Notes under the pieces: model-generated
The model's input: the letters and a program-made list of their open reading frames with translations, nothing else
The model's database searches: none
Told to the model about the DNA's origin: nothing
Position numbers and translations under genes: made by a program
Assembly (NCBI GenBank): GCA_040773965.1
Contig: JAXGVG010000005.1
Coordinates: forward strand, 1-28,127
From: JAXGVG01 sp040773965
GTDB lineage: Bacteria > Pseudomonadota > Alphaproteobacteria > UBA9219
Length of the DNA: 28,127 nucleotides
Direction: 5' to 3'
Part shown: piece after piece, positions 21,378 to 28,127 of the stretch
Layout: every line of letters begins with the position of its first letter
Numbering within the stretch: the stretch's first letter is position 1

Positions 21378-21392
21378 ATTTTCAATGAAAAT
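21378..21392. promoter_or_regulatory. Inverted repeat upstream of the ten-cysteine gene
   Basis: ATTTTCA-A-TGAAAAT is a perfect 7-bp palindrome about 40 bases upstream of ATG 21338, inside AT-rich DNA. It could be an operator for that gene. No confident -35/-10 pair was found beside it. Confidence 0.35.
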
Positions 21393-21469
21393 GCTTAAAA
21401 TGTAATGAAAAAAGTTCGCGCAAACATTTCTTTTTCAGTCTTTTCAAGCTGTTAGCCCGAAGGACTTTT

Positions 21470-22583
21470 TTACTCCCCCGTTTGTCCCCTGATCCTGTGC
21501 GCCAGAGAAGCCTGCAAAAATTTGTCGATGTCGCCGTCGAGGACGTCTTGCGCCTGGCTGGTTTCCACGCCGGTACGCGCGTCTTTCACCATCTGATACG
21601 GCTGGAGCACATAGGAGCGGATTTGATGGCCCCATGCGATGTCGCTTTTGCCCGCTTCGACGATGGCGGCGGCGTCTTCGCGTTTCTTCAGTTCCAGTTC
21701 GTAGAGTTTGGCGCGCAGCATTTCCATCGCCCTGGCGCGGTTCTTGTGCTGGGAGCGTTCCTGCTGGCACGAGACGACGATGCCTGTGGGTAAGTGCGTA
21801 AAGCGCACGGCGCTGTCGGTTTTGTTGACGTGCTGGCCGCCCGCGCCGGATGAGCGGAACGTATCCACCTTGAGATCTTTTTCGTTGATATCGACGACGA
21901 TGGAATCGTCGATGACCGGGCTTACGGCGATGCTGGCGAAACTTGTGTGGCGGCGCGCGTTCGCGTCGTAGGGGCTGATGCGCACAAGGCGGTGCACGCC
22001 CGATTCCGTCTTCAGCCAGCCATAGGCATTGTGTCCGTTGATCTGTATCGTGGTGGACTTGATGCCCGCTTCTTCGCCGCGCGATTCATCCAGCAGCGCG
22101 GCCTTGTAGCCCTTGCGCTCGGCCCAGCGCAGATACATGCGCAGCAGCATCTCGGCCCAGTCCTGCGCCTCGGTGCCGCCCGCGCCCGCGTTGACTTCGA
22201 GGTAACAGTCGTTCGCGTCCGCCTCGCCCGACAGGAGGCTTTCCAGTTCGCGTTGGGCCGCCGTTTCGCGCAACGCGAACAACGCGCCTTCGGCTTCGGC
22301 GATCATGGCGGCGTCACCTTCGCCTTCGGCCATTGCCAGCAGATCGATGTTGTCCTTGAGGCCTTGCTCAATCTCGCGATAGCCGCGCACGGCCGCGTCA
22401 AGATGCGTGCGCTCGCGCATGATGCCTTGCGCCTTTTGGGGGTCGTTCCAGAGATCGGGGTTTTCGGCGAGCGCGTTCAGCTCATCCAGACGGATAAGGG
22501 CCTTGTCGTAGTCAAAGATGCCTCCTCAGCAGCCCTAACGACTTCTCCGCCGCCGCAACCGCCGATTGAACTTCCGCGCGCAT
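21470..22583 (-). CDS. prfB: Peptide chain release factor 2, with programmed frameshift
   Basis: RF2 ends translation at UGA and UAA. The gene is in two frames: 23 codons from ATG 22583 reach an in-frame TGA (22512-22514), and reading continues in the +1 frame to the stop at 21470, giving about 370 residues. The join AGGAGG-N3-CTTTGAC matches the classic autoregulatory +1 site. The catalytic motif SSGAGGQHVNKTD (GGQ) is present. The stop-codon recognition tripeptide is SPY (RISPYDANARRHTS), where E. coli has SPF. A ribosome site GAGG precedes the ATG. In this class prfB usually follows mrcA directly; here two extra genes separate them. The frameshift is regulatory, not a defect. Confidence 0.93.
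22511..22526 (-). promoter_or_regulatory. prfB: Programmed +1 frameshift site in prfB
   Basis: On the minus strand, AGGAGG (22521-22526), an internal Shine-Dalgarno sequence, lies three bases before CTT TGA C (22511-22517). The ribosome pauses at TGA when RF2 is scarce and slips from CTT to TTT, restoring the frame as GAC. This makes RF2 control its own synthesis. Confidence 0.9.
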
Positions 22584-22592
22584 GGGAACCTC

Positions 22593-22610
22593 ATAAATGA
22601 TGTGATTTAT
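22593..22610. promoter_or_regulatory. AT-rich inverted repeat just upstream of prfB
   Basis: ATAAAT-GATGTG-ATTTAT is a perfect 6-bp inverted repeat 10-27 bases before the prfB ATG, in the 37-base gap after the preceding minus-strand gene. It overlaps a possible TATAAA -10 element on the minus strand, so prfB may have its own promoter, but support is thin. Confidence 0.3.
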
Positions 22611-22620
22611 AAATGCCGTA

Positions 22621-23445
22621 TTATGGACTTGGGGGCAAGGGTGGGTTTTTCTTCGCTCTTCCTTTGGGATAAGGCGGTTGTACAGCGACAAATTTTACCT
22701 TAATGCTTAGGGGCGGTTTTGAAAGGCACTTTTTTGCCAAATCCATAACTTCATTTTGCTGGCGCTCGGTCAAATATAACTTTTTTTCAAGCGCTTTTTT
22801 TAAGCGAGGAAATTTCAGGCGATCCTCCTTTGCCAATAAAAAATGATTTTGCTGAATTCGTCTCAATACGCAGCCATACACATAACATGCCTGAAGGTTT
22901 TCAAAGGAAAGGTGATGAAATTTTTCGTTATTGGCTGTTGTTTCCATGGTTGAAATAATTGTTTTCAAACTTGGGCCGTTCAGTTCTACGCCCCCTTTTT
23001 CATAATTTTCCAAAATAGAAACAAGAACCGACCAATCCAGCTTTTTGATTCCCAATGAAGGAAGTTCCCGGCCACGAAGCAAGAGATAAGTAACGGCCCT
23101 TTTGTAGCGTTCGGCTTCCGGATTGCGAACGCGTGAGGTTGTTGTTTCTCCCGCGCCGGAGCGAAAAGATTCTTCCGGAAGATTTTCAGAAAGGTCACGG
23201 CATGGGTCTTCGAGAAATTCGATTCCCTTTGTCGCATCCGGCACATGACGCAACGCGCCTTCCTTGGCATACTTCCGCGCACATTTAGGCCCGAAAGGTT
23301 CGGGCTTTTCATCAACGGCAAGAAAAACGGCAACACCGGATGTCAGTGGCGCCTGACAGGCACAACACTCTTTCGATTCCTTCGGATTCAAAAATCTTTT
23401 GTAAAGCGGATGGTGCGTGCTGGCCGTTAATCTTGAGTTCGACAT
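22621..23445 (-). CDS. Hypothetical protein with a possible N-terminal zinc site
   Basis: A 274-residue soluble protein with no signal peptide. Residues 25-60 contain CCACQ (27-31) and FGPKCARKYAKEG (Cys55), a CxxC...GPxC arrangement similar to small zinc-binding segments in plasmid and phage proteins, so a metal site is plausible. The rest is helical-looking and ends in a basic, proline-rich tail (KGRAKKNPPLPPSP). I cannot assign a family. Its DNA is visibly richer in A and T than its neighbours, which suggests transfer. The start ATG at 23445 has AAGGAG nine bases upstream. It follows the next listed gene on the same strand with a 66-base gap, so the two may be one unit, inserted between mrcA and prfB. 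Confidence 0.65.
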   Translation of the reverse strand: MSNSRLTASTHHPLYKRFLNPKESKECCACQAPLTSGVAVFLAVDEKPEPFGPKCARKYAKEGALRHVPDATKGIEFLEDPCRDLSENLPEESFRSGAGETTTSRVRNPEAERYKRAVTYLLLRGRELPSLGIKKLDWSVLVSILENYEKGGVELNGPSLKTIISTMETTANNEKFHHLSFENLQACYVYGCVLRRIQQNHFLLAKEDRLKFPRLKKALEKKLYLTERQQNEVMDLAKKCLSKPPLSIKVKFVAVQPPYPKGRAKKNPPLPPSP

Positions 23446-23511
23446 GACTATTCGCTCCTTAAAAAATGGAATTCTTTATCGGTTTCTTAATGCCCTAAAA
23501 GGAAGGTTATT

Positions 23512-24642
23512 TCAAGTCGCGGTAAGTCGCATAGCCTCGCGCATGGTGAGCTGACGCGCGCCCGGACGAAGTGGTGTTTTGGGCGGGCGTCGGCCATTTT
23601 GTGGCGACGTCTCCACATTAATATACGGCGTGCGGTGCGCGGCGTACCAACCGCGCCGCGCCGCGTCCGGCAGTTCAAGGATGGCGCGCGTACGGTTTTC
23701 CGTCGCACCAAAGCAGGCAAATGCCGTGTCAAGATTGCCTGTTATTTTTTCCAGCTTTTTCCGTTCACCGGACTCCGGCGAAAGCTGCCTTGCCAGCGCC
23801 TGCATGTCGTCGCGCCCCTTGCGCAAGGCCGAAACAAGAAGAGGAAAGGCTTTTGGAAAACCGGAATGATCGTCGCGCAAATGGGAAAATGCGTTCGCGC
23901 TTTCGAGAATGATGTGCCAAAAACCATACCGCGAAATATGATTGTTGCGGTTTTCGTTGGCCTCCACTTTTTGCGCGACCTGCACCGTCATTCTTCCGAA
24001 GTGCACGAACTCCTCCAAAATGGCAGGAGAAAAAACGGAAAAGCTCAACAGCACCTTGTTACGATCCGTCCGTATCTGCGCGCCGTGATTGCGGACAATC
24101 TGATAATGATAAAAGCGTCGCCGAAAAGCGCGCTTTTTGACATACTCTTCGCGCGTGGCGCGCGGCCATTTGTCCGCAAGGACATGCTCGATTGCCCTCG
24201 CCCATTCCGCATCCCGGAGACCGTTCCACCAGCGTTTTAATGTTTGCCGTTCCGGGTCTTTTTCCGGTTTGTTCTTGATCTCATGAATAACCGTAGCAAA
24301 ATCGTGTGAGGCTTCGAAGACAGGAATGATGTGCCGGGACGATTCAAAATCCCACCGAGCGCGAACATTCGCGCAGGCGTTTACGGTGTTGATGATGCGG
24401 TCGTAATCGAGCCTCACGGGCCATGGACGAAAGACGCCGCGCGCAATCCCGGGCTCCGGCGGTAAGGCCTGTTGCCCGACGACAAAACCGCCCCGATCGA
24501 TGATCTGGATTTCCTCCGTCTTTTTCGAGCCGGGAAGATTTACGGTTCTGACTTTCCATGGCGCCGCAAAAGGATTTTCCGTATCCCGCGAAAAAGGCGG
24601 ACGGCAATCAGGCGGCAATTCGGATTCTTTCCAGTTCATCAT
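23512..24642 (-). CDS. Hypothetical protein of unknown family
   Basis: A protein of about 376 residues; the start could be GTG 24648, ATG 24642 or ATG 24639, and no clear ribosome site decides. No signal peptide, membrane segment or recognisable catalytic motif is seen. The middle is rich in Arg, Trp and His (RWWNGLRDAEWARAIEHVL, RRRFYHYQIVRNHGAQ) and looks helical; the C-terminus is basic and proline-containing. Upstream, 24649-24734 is strongly AT-rich with many TAAT stretches and may hold its promoter (TAAAAT around 24690 on the minus strand). It is probably the first gene of a two-gene unit with the preceding entry and is foreign to the usual mrcA-prfB order. Function unknown. Confidence 0.6.
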   Translation of the reverse strand: MMNWKESELPPDCRPPFSRDTENPFAAPWKVRTVNLPGSKKTEEIQIIDRGGFVVGQQALPPEPGIARGVFRPWPVRLDYDRIINTVNACANVRARWDFESSRHIIPVFEASHDFATVIHEIKNKPEKDPERQTLKRWWNGLRDAEWARAIEHVLADKWPRATREEYVKKRAFRRRFYHYQIVRNHGAQIRTDRNKVLLSFSVFSPAILEEFVHFGRMTVQVAQKVEANENRNNHISRYGFWHIILESANAFSHLRDDHSGFPKAFPLLVSALRKGRDDMQALARQLSPESGERKKLEKITGNLDTAFACFGATENRTRAILELPDAARRGWYAAHRTPYINVETSPQNGRRPPKTPLRPGARQLTMREAMRLTAT

Positions 24643-24734
24643 TCTCACGGACCCGGGCAGAAAAGTTTTTTGCGATAGCCTTCATTTTACATCAAAAAAC
24701 ACGCAACTAATAATCATAATAATTTGTTGTTTTA

Positions 24735-27242
24735 TCAGTATAATCCGCCCGTGCCCTGTGTCGCGGGGGAGGAAGCTGGCGCGCCATTGCCGCCTGTAGA
24801 GGCCGCACCTTCCGGCGGGATCGTTCCCATCACGGCCGCCGCGCCTTCCGAGGCTTCGCCAGTCACGCTGCCATCCAGCACCACGCGCGTTTGGCCTTCC
24901 TGCGGCTCGGTCCCGGGCACAAAGGCTTCCCAGATTGCGTCTTTATCGCCCGGCGAAGCCAATTCTCCGGTCGCGGCGTCGACGCGCACCATACGCAGAC
25001 CCGGCGGCACGCGGAACGGAATGGCCGGTTTGTCCTTCATGGCTTCCGTGATGAATTTCTGGAAGATGGGCACCGCGACGCTCGCGCCCGTTTCGTGCGA
25101 ACCCAGAGGCTTCGGATCGTCGAAGCCCACAAAGACGCCGCAAACGAGATCCGGCATAAACCCGAGGAACCATGCGTCTTTTGCCTCGTTAGTCGTGCCC
25201 GTTTTTCCCGCCAGAGGAAACCCGACGCCTTTCAAACGCGCCGCCGTGCCGCGCTGGACGACGCCTTCGAGGATCGAGACCATCTGGTAGGCCGTGCGCG
25301 GGTCCTCTATCTGTTCGCGCGTATCGGGAATCTCGGGCGGCAAGGATCCCGCCGCCCAAAAAGGCAAAACGCATCCGGCGCAATCGCGCCCGTCCTGCCG
25401 CCAAAGCGTCCGGCCATCGCGGTCCTGTACGCGGTCGATGAGGCTCGGCGTCACTTTCCTGCCGCCGTTCACGATCATCCCGTAGGCCGCCGTCAGACGG
25501 AGAACGGTTGTTTCCTTCGCACCCAACGCAAAAGACAAAAGATCCGGCATGTCGTCCGCAATGTTGAACTTTTTCGCAACTTCCACCACCGCCGGCATGC
25601 CTATGCTGTTGGCGAGACGCACGGTCATGACGTTCCGCGATTTTTCGACGCCCGCGCGAAGCGGCGTCGGCCCGTAGAATTGTTGGGAGTAGTTTTCGGG
25701 CCGCCATAACGGCAGGCCCGGCCCCTGAACATATTCGAACGGCGCGTCGAGCACGAGGCTTGAGGGCGTGAAGCCCTTGTCGAGGGCAGCCATATAGACA
25801 AACGGCTTGAACGCCGAGCCCGGCTGGCGATAGGCCTGCGTCGCGCGATTGAACTGGCTGATTTCCGCGCTAAACCCGCCGGTCATCGCGAACACACGGC
25901 CCGTGTGAGGATCCATCGCCACGAGCGCGCCCTGCACTACCGGCACTTGCCGCAGGGTATAGGTTTTTTCCGGATAAGCCTTTCCGTCGTCGCCCGCCTT
26001 GACCGGCTCAACGAGAATGACATCGCCAACGTTCAGGACATCCGCCGGTTTTTTGATGGGTGGACCGAATTTATCGTCCGCAAGCTCTTTCCGCGCCCAT
26101 TTCATTTCCGCCCACGGAATGCGTCCGCGGGCACCATCGATAACGGCGATTTGGGCTTCGTTGTCCTTGGTGGCCAAAACGGCCGCCAGCAGCCATGTCT
26201 CCGCGCCCGCAGGCGTTGCAATTTTCTTCAGTTGCGCCTGCCATGCCTGAAGCGTCGGCAGGTGCGCCACCGGCCCGCGCCAGCCCCGTTCGCGCCGGTC
26301 GAAATCCACCAGGCCTTGGCGCAACGTCTTCGTAGCTATGTCCTGTAGCCTCGAATCGAGGCTTGTCTTGACCGCCAGGCCGCCCTCCAGAACCGTCTGT
26401 TCGCCGAACTGCGCAACAAGCTGGCGGCGCACCTCCTCGGCAAAGTAGTTGGCTTTGACCGTTTCCGCTTCATCGCGCATACGCATTTGCAGCGGTTCCT
26501 TTTGCGCGGCTTCGGCATCTTCCTTCGTGATGTGCCCGTCCTCTCGCATGCGGCCAATCACCCAGTTGCGACGCGCCACGGCCGCGTCGTGATCCTTGAC
26601 CGGATTGTAGTTATTTGGCGCCTTGGGCAACGCCGCCAGATAGGCCGCTTCGGCCAACGTCAACTCGTCCAGCGACTTGTTGAAATAGTTGAGCGCGGCG
26701 GCGGCCACGCCGTACGAGCGGCTGCCCAGAAAAATCTCGTTCAGATACAGCTCGAGGATCCGGTCTTTGGTCAGCGACTTCTCAAGCCGCATGGCCAAGA
26801 TGATTTCGCGGATTTTGCGCGCCAGCGACAACTCGTTGCTGAGCAGCATGTTTTTCGCCACCTGCTGCGTGATGGTGGACGCGCCGACCGGCCGCTGGCC
26901 GCGCCCGACCTTTTGCACGTTCGTGAACGCCGCCCGCGCAATGCCTGCAAAATCTACGCCAGCATGTTCATAAAACGCCTGATCCTCGGCGGACAAAAAG
27001 GCGCTGATAACTTTTTTTGGGATCACCTTGATGGGAACAAAGATGCGTTGCTCCGCCGCGATGGTTGCCATCATCCGGCCGTCATCGGCATAAATGCGCG
27101 TGAGAATCGGCGGCTGATAGTCTTTCAGATACGTGTAGTCCGGCAGATCCTGGCTGTAATGCTTGACTGTCAGCAGGAAAAGGCCAGCCACCACGGCCAA
27201 CACCAGCAAACCAAACGAGAAAAGACCACCCAGCCAGCGCAT
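24735..27242 (-). CDS. mrcA: Penicillin-binding protein 1A
   Basis: A bifunctional cell-wall enzyme that polymerises lipid II and crosslinks the peptides. An N-terminal membrane anchor lies at residues 4-26. The GT51 transglycosylase follows with Glu86 in SAEDQAFYEHAG, the GASTITQQVAKN stretch and ELYLNEIFLGSRSYG. The transpeptidase has all three motifs: SAFK (Ser476, Lys479), SRN (535-537) and KTGTT (680-684). An OB-like insert lies between the two domains. Its 835 residues are normal for alphaproteobacterial PBP1A, and it ends in a low-complexity Gly/Ala/Pro tail. In this class an amidase gene often precedes it and prfB follows; neither is adjacent here. Confidence 0.96.
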   Translation of the reverse strand: MRWLGGLFSFGLLVLAVVAGLFLLTVKHYSQDLPDYTYLKDYQPPILTRIYADDGRMMATIAAEQRIFVPIKVIPKKVISAFLSAEDQAFYEHAGVDFAGIARAAFTNVQKVGRGQRPVGASTITQQVAKNMLLSNELSLARKIREIILAMRLEKSLTKDRILELYLNEIFLGSRSYGVAAAALNYFNKSLDELTLAEAAYLAALPKAPNNYNPVKDHDAAVARRNWVIGRMREDGHITKEDAEAAQKEPLQMRMRDEAETVKANYFAEEVRRQLVAQFGEQTVLEGGLAVKTSLDSRLQDIATKTLRQGLVDFDRRERGWRGPVAHLPTLQAWQAQLKKIATPAGAETWLLAAVLATKDNEAQIAVIDGARGRIPWAEMKWARKELADDKFGPPIKKPADVLNVGDVILVEPVKAGDDGKAYPEKTYTLRQVPVVQGALVAMDPHTGRVFAMTGGFSAEISQFNRATQAYRQPGSAFKPFVYMAALDKGFTPSSLVLDAPFEYVQGPGLPLWRPENYSQQFYGPTPLRAGVEKSRNVMTVRLANSIGMPAVVEVAKKFNIADDMPDLLSFALGAKETTVLRLTAAYGMIVNGGRKVTPSLIDRVQDRDGRTLWRQDGRDCAGCVLPFWAAGSLPPEIPDTREQIEDPRTAYQMVSILEGVVQRGTAARLKGVGFPLAGKTGTTNEAKDAWFLGFMPDLVCGVFVGFDDPKPLGSHETGASVAVPIFQKFITEAMKDKPAIPFRVPPGLRMVRVDAATGELASPGDKDAIWEAFVPGTEPQEGQTRVVLDGSVTGEASEGAAAVMGTIPPEGAASTGGNGAPASSPATQGTGGLY

Positions 27243-27268
27243 GAGGTATCCGGGAAGAGAGGAAGGAG

Positions 27269-27288
27269 GTTAAGGTTCTAGCCTTAAC
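27269..27288. promoter_or_regulatory. Hairpin between tetR and mrcA
   Basis: GTTAAGG-TTCTAG-CCTTAAC is a perfect 7-bp inverted repeat, 27 bases upstream of the mrcA ATG and after the tetR stop. No T-run follows on the minus strand, so an operator or attenuating structure for mrcA is as likely as a terminator. Confidence 0.4.
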
Positions 27289-27327
27289 AGGAAGATTTGT
27301 AAAAAGGGAGATAAAAGAACAAGCGTC

Positions 27328-27939
27328 TTAAGCGCTGACCGCCCGGAAAAACGCCGCGAGGCAGGCATAACAGGTTTTTTCGTATGCCGGGTCGGGCTCG
27401 CGCTCCAGTGCCCCAATGATAAGGCCCATGATCAGGCCTTGAAGCGTCATGGCCGCTACCCTTGGCGTCCAGCCCAGTGCCAGCTTTTCTTTTTTTTGGG
27501 CCTTTTCGAACACCTTGCCGACGCGCGCAAACATTCTTTCCTTGGTTTCAAGGCGGCGCTGAACGATGGAGGCCATGTCGCCGGTATATTCGCACCGCTG
27601 AAAAAGAATCGTGACGATTCGTCGCCGCTGGGGATCGTGGATGATTTTATGGAACGTTTCCCGGCAAGAGTTGTGGATATCTTCTATCGGGTTGTCCGAA
27701 CCGCTTTCCAGCAGACGCTCCAAAACATGTTCCTGCGGAAGGACCACGCGCTCGGTCAGGGCTTCCAAAACCTCGTTTTTATTGCGGAAATGCCAGTATA
27801 CCGCGCCGCGGGTTACGCCCGCCGCCTCGGCGATTTCCTGCAAAGACGTCCGCGCCACGCCCTGTTGATAAAATACCTTTTCCGCCGCATCCAGAATGGC
27901 GGCGCGCGTCTTTTCGGCATCCTCTTTTGTGCGCCTCAC
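27328..27939 (-). CDS. TetR-family regulator, AcrR/TtgR-like
   Basis: A 203-residue repressor. The N-terminal helix-turn-helix domain is clear: KTRAAILDAAEKVFYQQG, TSLQEIAEAAGVTRGAVYWHFRNKNEVLEAL (about 11-62). The opening MRRTKEDAEKTR and the ligand domain resemble AcrR/TtgR-type regulators of RND efflux pumps. The start is GTG 27939 with GGAGG nine bases ahead of it. Such regulators usually sit divergently beside the pump genes they control, which would lie on the plus strand to the right; instead, a transposase begins 135 bases away, suggesting an insertion has separated it from its target. That last point is inference, because the right side is cut off by the window. Confidence 0.9.
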   Translation of the reverse strand: MRRTKEDAEKTRAAILDAAEKVFYQQGVARTSLQEIAEAAGVTRGAVYWHFRNKNEVLEALTERVVLPQEHVLERLLESGSDNPIEDIHNSCRETFHKIIHDPQRRRIVTILFQRCEYTGDMASIVQRRLETKERMFARVGKVFEKAQKKEKLALGWTPRVAAMTLQGLIMGLIIGALEREPDPAYEKTCYACLAAFFRAVSA

Positions 27940-28073
27940 GTGTTTTTTCCTCCGCCGGTTTTCTTTTTATGTAAACCCCCGAATCCCGCCACGGCCCTGA
28001 ACTCAGGTTAACAAGGATTCACAAAAGAGGCGAAGAGTGATTCACTGGCCCTTCTGAAAGGGAGGGCGAGACA

Positions 28074-28127
28074 ATGGAAGGCTTTGAAAAACCGAGGCTT
28101 AAGGGTTTATTGGATCATTTTGCGGTG
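28074..28127 (+). CDS. Start of a probable ISAs1-family transposase (cut by window end)
   Basis: ATG 28074 has a strong ribosome site (GGGAGGG) upstream and opens the frame MEGFEKPRLKGLLDHFAV, which runs off the window. The LLDHFAV stretch near the N-terminus resembles the start of ISAs1-family DDE transposases, whose N-terminal segment commonly reads LLEHFxxIxDPR. With only 18 codons the call is tentative. A CCCTT/AAGGG hairpin with a CTGA loop sits at 28049-28062 just upstream. The left terminal repeat of the element is expected between about 27980 and 28040, but its exact end cannot be fixed without the right end. Confidence 0.5.
   Translation, partial: MEGFEKPRLKGLLDHFAV

Noticed and set aside
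1..28127. CRISPR arrays, prophage or a known defence system
   Set aside because: No regularly spaced direct repeats of CRISPR size, no cas, integrase, capsid or restriction genes were seen; the only mobile hints are the partial transposase and short palindromes.

Overview
The window looks like chromosome from a member of the Alphaproteobacteria, possibly near Rhodospirillales; the order is not resolved. The basis is gene content and order: glpX-recJ, rplM-rpsI, tatA-tatB-tatC-serS-NlpD/M23, and mrcA near prfB all run in orders familiar from that class, and there is a class I PHA synthase. Most of it is ordinary housekeeping DNA cut by several small scars: truncated gene ends, palindromic repeats, a toxin-antitoxin pair, an AT-richer two-gene insertion, and the start of what looks like an insertion sequence at the right edge.

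Layout. 1-198: a terminator from a gene to the left. 199-717: an orphan gene of unknown function. 714-4057 (minus): a small lipoprotein, a 42-codon fragment of a Rossmann dehydrogenase, glpX and recJ. 4097-6109 (plus): phaC. 6110-6907: a gene-poor stretch with degenerate repeats, a broken HAD-hydrolase start and REP-like hairpins. 6908-8009 (minus): rplM and rpsI. 8010-8317: a palindromic repeat. 8318-9193 (minus): a family 2 glycosyltransferase. 9272-15588 (plus): rfbC-rfbB-rfbD-rfbA, a WecA/WbpL-like sugar-phosphate transferase and a WbpM/CapD-like dehydratase. 15612-16124 (minus): a RelE/ParE-type toxin-antitoxin module. 16187-19732 (minus): tatA, tatB, tatC, serS and an NlpD-like lipoprotein. 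19828-20703 (plus): miaA. 20820-21338 (minus): a secreted ten-cysteine protein. 21470-22583 (minus): prfB with its programmed frameshift. 22621-24642 (minus): two unknown genes. 24735-27242 (minus): mrcA. 27328-27939 (minus): a TetR regulator. 28074-end (plus): the first 18 codons of a probable ISAs1-type transposase.

How the genes fit together. The rfb genes make dTDP-L-rhamnose; the divergent GT2 enzyme is a good candidate user; the WbpL-like and WbpM-like proteins would start a surface polysaccharide on a lipid carrier. The Tat genes, SerRS, NlpD-like protein and PBP1a cover protein export and cell-wall work. GlpX and PhaC touch gluconeogenesis and carbon storage.

No clearly new multi-gene system is evident. 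The strongest unusual signal is the NlpD-like lipoprotein: its signal peptide is encoded by intergenic-type tandem repeats fused directly after serS, where surE and pcm usually lie in this class. The next best are the unknown gene pair between mrcA and prfB and the ten-cysteine secreted protein.
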